DNA from: Rhodoferax saidenbachensis
GTDB lineage: Bacteria > Pseudomonadota > Gammaproteobacteria > Burkholderiales > Burkholderiaceae_C
Assembly: GCF_001955715.1 (NCBI RefSeq)
Contig: NZ_CP019239.1
Coordinates: 248,001 to 312,000 of the forward strand
Length of the DNA: 64,000 nucleotides
Direction: 5' to 3'
Under the pieces are notes generated by a model. It saw nothing but the letters and a program-made list of their open reading frames with translations. It did not search any database and was not told the DNA's origin. Numbering within the stretch: the stretch's first letter is position 1; each line of letters begins with the position of its first letter. Below are positions 7,696 to 16,101 of the stretch, in pieces. Made by a program: the position numbers and the translations under genes.

Positions 7696-10166
7696 TGTTT
7701 TCCTCCTTCCACCAAGCTGAGATACCCCACCAGCAAAGCTATCAGCAAGCCAAAAAACGCTGCAGGCAGGGGGGTGAAGCCCAGCATGCCTGCCAACGGT
7801 GTGAACGGCAATGCCATGGCAGCCAGTACCACTGCCAGTGATGTGAGCGTCAGCCAGCGGTTCGGGTGGCTGCGCAGCGGGTTGCGACGGGTGCGAATGA
7901 CGAAAATCACCAGTACCTGGGTGGCGATGGACTCGACAAACCAGCCGGTGCGGAACAGGGTTTCATCGGCCTGGAACAGTCGCAACAGCAGGTAGAAGGT
8001 CAGAAAGTCGAACAGCGAACTGATAGGGCCGATCGTCAGCATGAAGTCGCGGATAAAGCCCATGTCCCAGCGTTTGGGCCGGGTCAGATCTTCTGCGTCC
8101 ACTTCGTCCAGCGGCAACGCAATTTCCGACACGTCATAGAGCAGGTTGTTGAGAAGAATCTGCAGTGGCAGCATCGGCAAAAATGGCAAAAACAAGGTGG
8201 CCGCCGCCATGCTGAACATGTTGCCGAAGTTGGAGCTGGTGGCCATCATGATGTACTTCATCACGTTGCCAAAGGTGCGCCGCCCTTCCAGCATGCCAGC
8301 ATGCAGCACCATCAAATCTTTCTCCAGCAGAATCATCGCGGCAGCCTGTTTGGCTACGTCCACCGCATCGTCCACCGAAATGCCGACATCGGCGGTATGC
8401 AGCGACGGCGCGTCATTGATGCCGTCGCCCATATAGCCCACCACATGTCCGCGCGCCTTGAGGGCCAGGATGATGCGGTTCTTCTGGGCCGGGTTCACAC
8501 GGCAGAACAGATTGACGTCTTCGACGCGCGCGCGTAAGGCATCGTCGTTCATGCTGGCAAGCTCCGTGCCGGTAAGCACGCCAGTGATGGCAATGCCGAG
8601 CTGCGTGCACACATGGCGCGTCACCCGTTCGTTGTCGCCGGTGACGATTTTTACGGCCACGCCGCTGTCGGCCATAGTCTGCAGGGCCTGCCCGGCGCTG
8701 GCCTTGGGCGGGTCCAAAAATGCGGCAAAGCCCGCAAACACCAGCGCGCTCTCGTCTGAAATCACTGCATGCGGATGGTCTTGCGGAACTGGCTTCCACG
8801 CAATGCCCAGCACCCGGAAACCTTCCTCGCTCAGACTGTCAAACAAGGCGTTGATGCGCAGCAGGCTGGCTGCATCCAGTGTCTGCGTGGTACCGCTGGG
8901 GTCCTGGAAATGGGTGCAGAGTTTCAGAATGTCTTCAGGGGCCCCTTTGACCAGCAGTTGGCGCTGCGCATCTTTTTCCAGTAGCACCGAGACGCGGCGG
9001 CGCTCAAAGTCGAACGGCACCTCATCAATCTTGGCCCAGCCTGTGGCATCGATCTCGCCGTGCGCCAGGATGGCATCATCCAGCGGGCTTTTCAGACCGC
9101 TCTCGAAGTAGCTGTTCAGGTAAGCCAGACGCAGCACCTCGGCGTTCTCACGGCCATCGGCATCGACATGGCGCTCCAGGCGGATATGGGCTTCGGTCAG
9201 CGTGCCGGTCTTGTCGGTGCATAACACATCCATCGCGCCCATATCCTGAATAGCCGATGGGCGCTTGACGATCACCTTGAGCGCGGCCATGCGCAGTGCA
9301 CCGCGCGTGAGTGTGACCGAGACCACCATCGGCAGCAGCTCCGGTGTCAGGCCGACAGCCAGTGCGACGGCGAACAGGAAGGATTCGAGCAAGGTGCGGT
9401 GCAAGGCCACATTGACCAGGAGCGTGAACAGCACCAACAGCAGCGTCAGGCGCATGATCAGCACGCCAAATTGCCGCGTGCCGATTTCAAAGGCTGTGGG
9501 CGGCGCCTTGTCGGCCAGGCTCACTGCAATCTGCCCCAACGCGCTGCTGCTGCCGGTGCGCCCCAGCAATACATGGGCGGAGCCGCTGACCACCGAGCTG
9601 CCCATAAACACACTGTCGACTGCGTCCAATTCCCAAGAGGCTTCGGTTGCGGGCACGGTGGCGCGAGCCTTTTTCTCCACCGGATAGGGCTCGCCGGTGA
9701 GCTGGGCCTGGTTGACGAAGAAATCTTTGGCCTCCAGCACATGGGCGTCGGCAGGGATCAGGTCGCCAGCGGACAGCAAGACCACGTCGCCGGGCACCAA
9801 CTGGGCGACGGGGAGGTCGTGGGGTTTGCCGTCGCGCAGCACCGTGGCCGTGACGGCCACCTGCAGCGCGAGCTTGGCCGCAGCCTGGCCGGCGCGGTAG
9901 GCCTGCACAAAGTCCAGTGCGACGCTCATGACGACGATCACAGAGATCACGAGTGCGCCACTCAAGTCACCCGTCAGCGCAGAGACACTGGCCGCGGCCA
10001 GCAGGATCAGCACCAGCGGATTGCGGAACTGCGCCATAAATTGCAGCAGGGCCGCGCGCTGCACTGCGGGCCGCAACTGGTTGGGGCCCCACTGGGCCAA
10101 GCGCTGTTCGGCCTGGGACTGGCTGAGGCCTTCAGTTGCCGAGGGAACAGGCGGGGGCAGCGTCAT
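7656..10166 (-). CDS. mgtA: Magnesium-translocating P-type ATPase MgtA/MgtB
   Basis: 836-residue P3B-type ATPase, predicted to import Mg2+ at the inner membrane. Diagnostic features are VGLTPELLPMVV in the membrane domain, the phosphorylation motif DKTGTLTEAH (D318), GDGINDAPSLH in the hinge, and NNLLYDVSEIALPLDEVD, a signature stretch of MgtA-type pumps. It is somewhat shorter than the ~900-residue enterobacterial proteins, mainly at the N-terminus. It leads a two-gene unit with the second P-type ATPase (40 bp overlap). No Mg2+-sensing leader is evident in the 130 bp between it and the divergent radA. Elsewhere in the window corA and an mgtC-like gene also bear on Mg2+. Confidence 0.9.
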   Translation of the reverse strand: MTLPPPVPSATEGLSQSQAEQRLAQWGPNQLRPAVQRAALLQFMAQFRNPLVLILLAAASVSALTGDLSGALVISVIVVMSVALDFVQAYRAGQAAAKLALQVAVTATVLRDGKPHDLPVAQLVPGDVVLLSAGDLIPADAHVLEAKDFFVNQAQLTGEPYPVEKKARATVPATEASWELDAVDSVFMGSSVVSGSAHVLLGRTGSSSALGQIAVSLADKAPPTAFEIGTRQFGVLIMRLTLLLVLFTLLVNVALHRTLLESFLFAVALAVGLTPELLPMVVSVTLTRGALRMAALKVIVKRPSAIQDMGAMDVLCTDKTGTLTEAHIRLERHVDADGRENAEVLRLAYLNSYFESGLKSPLDDAILAHGEIDATGWAKIDEVPFDFERRRVSVLLEKDAQRQLLVKGAPEDILKLCTHFQDPSGTTQTLDAASLLRINALFDSLSEEGFRVLGIAWKPVPQDHPHAVISDESALVFAGFAAFLDPPKASAGQALQTMADSGVAVKIVTGDNERVTRHVCTQLGIAITGVLTGTELASMNDDALRARVEDVNLFCRVNPAQKNRIILALKARGHVVGYMGDGINDAPSLHTADVGISVDDAVDVAKQAAAMILLEKDLMVLHAGMLEGRRTFGNVMKYIMMATSSNFGNMFSMAAATLFLPFLPMLPLQILLNNLLYDVSEIALPLDEVDAEDLTRPKRWDMGFIRDFMLTIGPISSLFDFLTFYLLLRLFQADETLFRTGWFVESIATQVLVIFVIRTRRNPLRSHPNRWLTLTSLAVVLAAMALPFTPLAGMLGFTPLPAAFFGLLIALLVGYLSLVEGGKQWFYRRHIQTPRA

Positions 10167-10267
10167 CCGGTTTTCGTTCGATGGGAAAACTGCAGTCTAG
10201 TCTCATGGATACTGCGTGGATAGCTATAAAAACATGAGCATTGACGCAGATCAAGTCGAATGGATAT

Positions 10268-10283
10268 CTGTTGTTTTATACAG
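10268..10283. promoter_or_regulatory. LexA box upstream of radA
   Basis: Perfect CTGT-N8-ACAG dyad (CTGTTGTTTTATACAG), with flanking TAT and TATT extending it towards the enterobacterial consensus. It ends 13 bp before the radA ATG and about 100 bp upstream of mgtA. Its position fits LexA repression of radA. Confidence 0.72.
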
Positions 10284-10296
10284 TATTATTCGCACC

Positions 10297-11664
10297 ATGG
10301 CCAAAGACAAAACCATCTACACCTGCAACGAATGCGGCGGCACCAGCCCCAAGTGGCTGGGCAAATGCCCGCATTGCAACGCCTGGAACACGCTGATCGA
10401 ATCGGTTGCGCAGGCGGAGTCGGCCGTGAAGAACCGGTTTGCCTCGCTGGCCAAAACGGCGGAAGTCACGGTGCTGTCCGACATTGAGGCCAGTGACGTG
10501 GAGCGCACACCCACCGGGCATGAAGAGCTGGACCGGGTGCTGGGCGGCGGCATTGTCGAAGGCGGTGTGGTGTTGATCGGTGGTGACCCCGGCATTGGCA
10601 AGTCCACGCTGCTGTTGCAGGCGCTGGATTCCCTGCAACGCTCGGGCAAAAAGACCCTCTATGTGACCGGCGAAGAGAGCGGGGCGCAAGTGGCGCTGCG
10701 TTCACGTCGCCTGGGGCTGGACCATTCGCAGGTGAAAGTGCTGGCCGAAATCCAGCTCGAAAAAATCCTCGCCACGCTGGACGCCCAACAACCGGATGTC
10801 GCGGTGATCGACTCCATCCAGACGGTTTATTCGGACCAGCTCACCTCGGCCCCGGGCTCGGTGGCCCAGGTGCGCGAATGTGCGGCGCATCTCACGCGCG
10901 CCGCCAAGGCCAGTGGTGTCTGCATCGTGCTGGTCGGCCATGTGACCAAAGAGGGCGCGCTGGCCGGGCCGCGGGTGCTGGAGCACATGGTGGACACGGT
11001 GCTGTACTTTGAAGGTGACACGCACAGCCAGTTCCGCCTGGTGCGCGCCATCAAAAACCGCTTTGGTGCGGTCAACGAGATCGGCGTGTTTGCCATGACC
11101 GAAAAAGGGCTGAAGGGTGTTTCCAATCCCAGCGCCATTTTCCTGAGCCAGCACGCAGAGCCGGTGCCCGGCAGTTGTGTCATGGTCACGCTGGAAGGCA
11201 CGCGCCCGATGCTGGTGGAAATTCAGGCGCTGGTGGACAGTGGTGGCCCCAGCCCGCGTCGGCTCTCCGTGGGGCTGGACAAGGACCGCCTGGCCATGCT
11301 GCTGGCCGTATTGCACCGCCACGCCGGTGTAGCCTGCATGGACCAGGACGTGTTTGTCAACGCGGTAGGCGGTGTGCGCATCACCGAACCGGCCGCCGAT
11401 CTGGCGGTCATGTTGTCCATTACCTCCAGCTTGCGCGGCAAACCGCTGCCCAAGGGGTTTATCGCCTTTGGCGAAGTGGGGCTGGCGGGCGAGGTGCGCC
11501 CTGCGCCGCGCGGCCAGGAGCGCCTGAAGGAAGCTGCCAAGCTGGGCTTCAGCGTGGCCGTGGTGCCCAAGGCCAATGCACCGAAAAAGCCCATCGAAGG
11601 CATGACCATCCATGCGGTGGAGCGGGTCGAGCAGGCCATGGAGGTGGTGCGCGGCTTGGGCTGA
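10297..11664 (+). CDS. radA: DNA repair protein RadA
   Basis: RecA-like branch-migration ATPase of recombination repair; 455 residues. It has an N-terminal four-cysteine zinc finger (C10, C13, C24, C27), a Walker A motif GGDPGIGKS (95-103), the RadA-specific KNRFG motif (253-257) and a C-terminal Lon-protease-like domain. The frame runs upstream to 10216, but the ATG at 10297 gives the family start MAKDKTIYTCNECGG. A LexA box directly upstream suggests SOS induction. In relatives radA often lies near alr and lplT; here the HD-GYP-like gene and the two ATPases separate them. Confidence 0.95.
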   Translation: MAKDKTIYTCNECGGTSPKWLGKCPHCNAWNTLIESVAQAESAVKNRFASLAKTAEVTVLSDIEASDVERTPTGHEELDRVLGGGIVEGGVVLIGGDPGIGKSTLLLQALDSLQRSGKKTLYVTGEESGAQVALRSRRLGLDHSQVKVLAEIQLEKILATLDAQQPDVAVIDSIQTVYSDQLTSAPGSVAQVRECAAHLTRAAKASGVCIVLVGHVTKEGALAGPRVLEHMVDTVLYFEGDTHSQFRLVRAIKNRFGAVNEIGVFAMTEKGLKGVSNPSAIFLSQHAEPVPGSCVMVTLEGTRPMLVEIQALVDSGGPSPRRLSVGLDKDRLAMLLAVLHRHAGVACMDQDVFVNAVGGVRITEPAADLAVMLSITSSLRGKPLPKGFIAFGEVGLAGEVRPAPRGQERLKEAAKLGFSVAVVPKANAPKKPIEGMTIHAVERVEQAMEVVRGLG

Positions 11665-11748
11665 TTCGGGTGAAATCTTGACCTATCGCATTGTGCAGGG
11701 CCCGCCGGGTGGATAAGATGAATTAGTTCAATCCTTGGGAACTGCAGC

Positions 11749-13524
11749 ATGAAATCCTCCTACTTCACGTTGGGCGCCAAGTTGTGGTTATTTGTCGCGC
11801 TGGTCATGGCACTCCTGGTGTTCACGCTGGTGTTTGCCACCAACCGCAGCACGGAAGTGCAAACACGTGCCGACGCCGCTTTTGCCGCCCAGAACGAGAA
11901 GATCAATCTGGCCCTGCAATGGTCTGGTCAGGTGGAAACCCAGCTCACCCGCATCGTTGCCACAGCGACCACGGCCGATCCGGCGATCGATGAACTGTTC
12001 AAGGGCCAGATTCCGGCCGGCAGCGCCCGCATCACCGAAGTGCAGAAAAAGGTGGAAACCAGTGGGCTGGACGACACCGAGAAAAAGCTGTTTGACCGTA
12101 TTGGCGAAGAGCGCAAGGTAGCGCTGGTTTCGCTGGCCAAAGTGCGTGATTTCAAGGCCGCCGGTGACCAGCCCAGTGCGGCTGCTGAGGTCAAAACCAA
12201 TTTGCTGTCGAGTGTTGATAAATACGTGAAGTCGCTGCAGGAGTTCAGTGAGTTGCAAAGAGGCCGGTACGCAACGCTGAACGAAGGCTTCCAGGTGGAG
12301 CGCAATGCCAACGCCTGGATTGCGCGCGGTTTGGTGGCGGGTCTGCTCGTTGCGCTGATCCTGGGCACGCTGGTGCTGATCCGACAGATCCGCCAACCCC
12401 TGAAAGAAGCCATTGCCGTGGCGGAGAAGATTGCTTCGGGTGACCTGAGCGCCAAAGTGTCGGTGGACCGTGGCGATGAGTTTGGCGAAATGATGCGGGC
12501 CCTTGCCCACATGCAGGAGCAACTGGTGCATCTGGTGTCCGACGTGCGCCGCGGCACCGACAACATTGCCACCGCCAGCGAGGAAATCGCCACCGGCAAC
12601 CAGGACCTGGCCAACCGCACGGAGCAGACCGCCTCCAATCTCGAAAAAACCGCCTCCAGCATGGAGCAGCTCACCGCCACGGTGAAGCAGTCCGCCGATT
12701 CGGCCCGCCAGGCCAACCAGTTGGCCGCGTCTGCCGCCCAGGTGGCGCAACGTGGCGGCAGCGTGGTGAGTCAGGTGGTGACCACCATGGACGACATCAA
12801 TGCCAGTTCGCGCAAGATCTCCGACATCATCAGCGTGATCGATGGCATCGCGTTCCAGACCAATATCCTGGCGCTGAATGCCGCCGTAGAAGCGGCGCGT
12901 GCCGGTGAGCAGGGCCGTGGTTTTGCCGTGGTGGCCAGTGAAGTGCGCTCTCTGGCTGGCCGTTCGGCCGAAGCCGCCAAGGAAATCAAGCTGCTGATTA
13001 ACACCAGCGTCGACAAGGTGCAGGGCGGCTCTGCCCTCGTGGCGCAGGCTGGTGAAACCATGACAGAAATCGTCAGCTCGGTGCAGCGTGTGACCGACAT
13101 CATGGGGGAGATCACCGCCGCCACATCTGAGCAGGCCCAGGGCATCGCACAGGTCAATACCGCCGTGAACGAGCTGGACCAGATGACCCAGCAAAACGCC
13201 GCGCTGGTGGAAGAGTCGGCCGCCGCAGCCAGCAGCATGAAAGACCAGGCTCAGCGCCTGGCCGAAGTGGTCTCCGCGTTCAAGTTGGACAACCAGTCCG
13301 TCGCGGCCAAGGCGGCTCCTGGCAGCAGTACCAAACCCAAGCCATCGACGGCCACGCCACGCCCGGCGCTGGCCAAGCCTGCGGCATCCCCCGCCAAGAC
13401 CAGCAAACCGGCCACTGGTGCCAAGCCCATGGCCTCCTTGTCGAACAAACCCGCTGCTCCAGCCTCGAAGCCCGTGACCACCGCCAAACCGTCCAACGGG
13501 GACGATGACTGGGAAACCTTTTAA
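11749..13524 (+). CDS. Methyl-accepting chemotaxis protein with CheR-binding tail
   Basis: 591-residue transmembrane chemoreceptor. One N-terminal helix (about 10-30), a ~160-residue periplasmic four-helix-type sensor, a second helix (about 190-212), HAMP, then a long cytoplasmic coiled coil. The conserved hairpin tip includes [20 protein letters not shown] and [12 protein letters not shown]. After residue ~520 a low-complexity Ala/Pro/Lys-rich linker leads to a C-terminal DWETF, equivalent to the NWETF pentapeptide that tethers CheR and CheB in Tar/Tsr. It should therefore be a self-sufficient receptor for adaptation. The ligand is unknown. It is monocistronic, with a hairpin after the stop. 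Confidence 0.93.
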   Translation: MKSSYFTLGAKLWLFVALVMALLVFTLVFATNRSTEVQTRADAAFAAQNEKINLALQWSGQVETQLTRIVATATTADPAIDELFKGQIPAGSARITEVQKKVETSGLDDTEKKLFDRIGEERKVALVSLAKVRDFKAAGDQPSAAAEVKTNLLSSVDKYVKSLQEFSELQRGRYATLNEGFQVERNANAWIARGLVAGLLVALILGTLVLIRQIRQPLKEAIAVAEKIASGDLSAKVSVDRGDEFGEMMRALAHMQEQLVHLVSDVRRGTDNIATASEEIATGNQDLANRTEQTASNLEKTASSMEQLTATVKQSADSARQANQLAASAAQVAQRGGSVVSQVVTTMDDINASSRKISDIISVIDGIAFQTNILALNAAVEAARAGEQGRGFAVVASEVRSLAGRSAEAAKEIKLLINTSVDKVQGGSALVAQAGETMTEIVSSVQRVTDIMGEITAATSEQAQGIAQVNTAVNELDQMTQQNAALVEESAAAASSMKDQAQRLAEVVSAFKLDNQSVAAKAAPGSSTKPKPSTATPRPALAKPAASPAKTSKPATGAKPMASLSNKPAAPASKPVTTAKPSNGDDDWETF

Positions 13525-13551
13525 GCGACTGACCTGCGCGCTTGTTGCGTC

Positions 13552-13568
13552 GCCGCTTCTTAAGCGGC
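13552..13568 (+). terminator. Hairpin after chemoreceptor gene
   Basis: GCCGCTT-CTT-AAGCGGC perfect 7-bp stem with ATTTAAT following, 28 bp after the chemoreceptor stop. The T-run is weak. Confidence 0.5.
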
Positions 13569-13610
13569 ATTTAATGTGTGTAGCCCACCATGCAAGGCAT
13601 GGAGGCTTAC

Positions 13611-14009
13611 ATGCATACATTTTTCAGGATTTTGGGTGGGGTGACGCTGGCTTGGGCGTGCGCCACCACGGCGTCGGCGGGCACCCCCGCTGAACAATTG
13701 AACGCGCTGGCCGCCCAGGCGGGACGCAGTCCCAATCCGGCCCAAGGTCAACAATTTTTCAATGCCCAACACGGCCGCGAGTGGAGCTGTGCGTCCTGCC
13801 ACAGCGCACTGCCCACGGGTGACGGCAAACATGCCAGCACCGGCAAGCCCATGGGCCCGCTGGCCCCTGCCTTCAACCCCGAGCGCTTTACCGACCCCGC
13901 CAAAAGCGAAAAGTGGTTCCGCCGCAACTGCAATGACGTGCTGGCCCGCGCGTGCACCGCCGCCGAAAAAGCCGATGTGCTGGCCTGGCTGATCAGCCTC
14001 AAGCGCTGA
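13611..14009 (+). CDS. SHP-type cytochrome c (DUF1924)
   Basis: 132-residue exported monoheme cytochrome with a signal peptide ending near ATASA|GTPAEQ (about residue 23) and one CASCH heme site (60-64). The C-terminal RRNCNDVL context (about 104-111) matches the DUF1924 / sphaeroides heme protein family, in which an asparagine can serve as a displaceable sixth heme ligand. The ATG at 13611 is chosen over one at 13590 because a GGAGG site precedes it. It is followed by a diheme cytochrome c and a cytochrome b561-like protein, the partners known for SHP. These are expected to deliver electrons from the membrane. The physiological substrate is not known from sequence. Confidence 0.87.
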   Translation: MHTFFRILGGVTLAWACATTASAGTPAEQLNALAAQAGRSPNPAQGQQFFNAQHGREWSCASCHSALPTGDGKHASTGKPMGPLAPAFNPERFTDPAKSEKWFRRNCNDVLARACTAAEKADVLAWLISLKR

Positions 14010-14041
14010 AGGCTCACGGTACGTCAACCCAAAGGAAATTT

Positions 14042-14578
14042 ATGGAAAATCGGCCTCTAGCCCTCGTGAAATATGCGCAAGCAGCTCCTAAATGGATAGC
14101 AACTTTGGCCCTGACTGGATTAGCGGTGGGCAGCGCCTGGGCCGATTCCAAAGGCCCCATGGTGCCGCCCCTGCCCCAATACCAGGCCGAATGTGCGGCC
14201 TGCCACATTGCCTACCCGGCGGGCATGTTGCCTGCTGCGTCCTGGAAACGGGTCATGGGTTCGCTGAGCAAACACTACGGCACCGATGCGTCCCTGGACG
14301 AAACCAGTGTGCGCGCAATCAGCCAGTGGTTGCAGGTGAATGCGGGGACCTACAAGCGGGTGCGGGAGGAGCCACCGCAAGACCGTATCACCACCTCGGC
14401 CTGGTTTGTGCGCAAACACGATGAGCTGGACCCTGCCATCTGGAAGCAAGCCGCGGTCAAGAGCGCGGCCAACTGCATGGCCTGCCACACGCGGGCCGAC
14501 AAAGGCAGCTTTAGCGAACGCGAAATCACCTTCCCCAAAGGCCTGGATGCGCGCTTTCGCCGCAACTGGTCTGACTGA
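14042..14578 (+). CDS. Diheme cytochrome c (DHC), signal peptide overlapping an R1 repeat
   Basis: 178-residue periplasmic diheme cytochrome c with CAACH (51-55) and CMACH (145-149) sites. It resembles the diheme cytochrome that passes electrons to SHP. The start at 14042 has an AAAGGA site and gives a signal peptide with a probable AWA|DS cleavage near residue 34. Residues about 3-21 (RPLALVKYAQAAPKWIAT) are encoded by an R1 repeat in minus orientation, so the n-region and start of the h-region of the signal peptide are repeat-derived. It lies 32 bp after the SHP gene and 36 bp before the cytochrome b gene, so an operon is likely. Confidence 0.87.
   Translation: MENRPLALVKYAQAAPKWIATLALTGLAVGSAWADSKGPMVPPLPQYQAECAACHIAYPAGMLPAASWKRVMGSLSKHYGTDASLDETSVRAISQWLQVNAGTYKRVREEPPQDRITTSAWFVRKHDELDPAIWKQAAVKSAANCMACHTRADKGSFSEREITFPKGLDARFRRNWSD
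14049..14106 (-). repeat. R1 repeat encoding part of the DHC signal peptide
   Basis: GGCCTCTAGCCCTCGTG ... TGCGCAAGCAGCTCCTAAATGGATAGC: an R1 copy in reverse orientation, in frame at the 5' end of the diheme cytochrome gene. Confidence 0.75.
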
Positions 14579-14614
14579 CCTTCCACCACCTTGCCCCATT
14601 TGACGAGGCCCAAC

Positions 14615-15382
14615 ATGAACACTACGACCTTTCCCCCCGGCACCGCGCCGGCCCAACCTGGACGCCGCCGTGTGGTGGATGCGCCCACCCGCGTCTTTCA
14701 CTGGCTATTTGCCCTGAGCTTTCTGGGCGCTTACCTCACGGCCGATGGCGAGCGCTTGCGCCTGCTGCACGTCACGCTGGGCTACACCATGGCGGGCTTG
14801 TTGGTCTTTCGCGTGCTGTACGGTCTGCTGGGGCCGCGCCAGGCGGGTCTGACCCTGCTGTGGCGTAAGGTCTCGGGCCTTTGGCCCTGGGCGAAATCGC
14901 TCAAGGCCGCCGTGAACACCACTGCGGAAGTGGACGCACACCCGGCGGTGAACTGGCGCCAGGGGCAAAACCTGTTCATGGCGCTGGCCATCGTTGCCTT
15001 GTTGATGCTGGTGCTGCCGCTCACGCTGTCGGGTTACGCCACCTACAACGAGTGGGGCGACTTTCTGGGTGGCGACTGGGTAGCAGACGTGCACGAATTC
15101 TTTGGCAACACCGTCTTGGCCGTGGTGCTGGCGCATATTGCCGCCATCGTGGGCCTCAGTGTGTTGCGCCGCAAGAATCTGGCGGCACAGATGGTGACCG
15201 GCCGTGCCGATGAACCCGGCCCGGACTTGGCCAAGCGCAACCACGGCTGGTTGGCGGCCTTGCTGCTGTGTGCGGTGTTGGCCTACTGGACCTGGGAGTG
15301 GCAGCAGTCGCCCCAAGGATTGATCTCGGAGCAGGCCATCAGTGCCGTGCTCAGTGGGCAAGGTGATGGCGAGAACGACTGA
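14615..15382 (+). CDS. Cytochrome b561-like membrane protein
   Basis: 255-residue di-heme b-type cytochrome of the Ni,Fe-hydrogenase/b561 type. It has four or five membrane helices with histidines suited to heme ligation (VFHWLFA, LLHVTLGY, VHEFFGN, LAHIAAI). It should take electrons from the quinone pool or an internal donor and reduce the diheme cytochrome and SHP encoded just upstream. A C-terminal helix (LLLCAVLAYWTWEW) precedes a short tail. The ATG at 14615 is used; the frame extends a few codons to a TTG. The response regulator gene begins 48 bp downstream, suggesting the electron chain and the two-component system form one functional group. Confidence 0.85.
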   Translation: MNTTTFPPGTAPAQPGRRRVVDAPTRVFHWLFALSFLGAYLTADGERLRLLHVTLGYTMAGLLVFRVLYGLLGPRQAGLTLLWRKVSGLWPWAKSLKAAVNTTAEVDAHPAVNWRQGQNLFMALAIVALLMLVLPLTLSGYATYNEWGDFLGGDWVADVHEFFGNTVLAVVLAHIAAIVGLSVLRRKNLAAQMVTGRADEPGPDLAKRNHGWLAALLLCAVLAYWTWEWQQSPQGLISEQAISAVLSGQGDGEND

Positions 15383-15430
15383 GCAGCCGCCATGCACAAT
15401 AGTCTGACCAGTTCCCACGGAGTCCATTGA

Positions 15431-16099
15431 ATGCGCGTGTTGCTTGCCGAAGACGATGCCATGCTGGGCGACGGCCTGCGGGCCGGGCTGCGCCAGCTGG
15501 GTTTTCAGGTCGACTGGGTGCGCGATGGTCTGGCGGCCGAGCGCGAGTTGTCAGGTGGCGAGTACACCGCTGCCGTGCTGGACCTGGGTTTGCCGGGCAA
15601 GGACGGCCTGGACGTGCTGCAGGCCCTGCGCAGCGCAGGCGTGGTCACCCCGGTGTTGGTGCTGACGGCTCGGGACGCGGTGCCCGACCGCATCCGCGGG
15701 CTGGACCTGGGTGCCGATGACTATGTGCTCAAGCCCGTGGACTTGCATGAACTGGCCGCGCGCCTGCGCTCGCTGGTGCGGCGCTCGCATGGGGTTGCAC
15801 AAGAGGTATTGCAGATGGGTGCTCTGGCACTGGAACCCGGCACCCGCCGGGTACTTTGGCAAGGTGCGGAGGTGACCTTGTCCACCCGCGAGTTTGACCT
15901 CTTGCATGCGCTGATGCGCAGCGCCGGGCGGGTGCTCTCGCGCGAACAGCTGGAGCAGCAGATGTACAGCTGGGGCCACGAGGTGGAGAGCAATGCGATT
16001 GAGGTGCACATCCACCACCTGCGGCGCAAGCTGCAGGCCGATGCCATCCAGACCGTGCGGGGCGTGGGCTACCGCGTGAATCCGCAGCCGGGCGCCTGA
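15431..16099 (+). CDS. OmpR-family response regulator (QseB-like)
   Basis: 222-residue response regulator: receiver domain with acidic pocket EDD (7-9), phospho-acceptor D51 (LDLGLPGKDG) and conserved lysine in YVLKPVD, followed by an OmpR-type winged-helix domain ending HHLRRKLQADAIQTVRGVGYR. It overlaps none of its neighbours but lies 2 bp from its kinase gene. By family it resembles QseB/PmrA/TctD-type regulators. Adjacency suggests it may control the SHP-DHC-cytochrome b genes, but no binding site was identified. Confidence 0.9.
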   Translation: MRVLLAEDDAMLGDGLRAGLRQLGFQVDWVRDGLAAERELSGGEYTAAVLDLGLPGKDGLDVLQALRSAGVVTPVLVLTARDAVPDRIRGLDLGADDYVLKPVDLHELAARLRSLVRRSHGVAQEVLQMGALALEPGTRRVLWQGAEVTLSTREFDLLHALMRSAGRVLSREQLEQQMYSWGHEVESNAIEVHIHHLRRKLQADAIQTVRGVGYRVNPQPGA

Positions 16100-16101
16100 C
16101 C

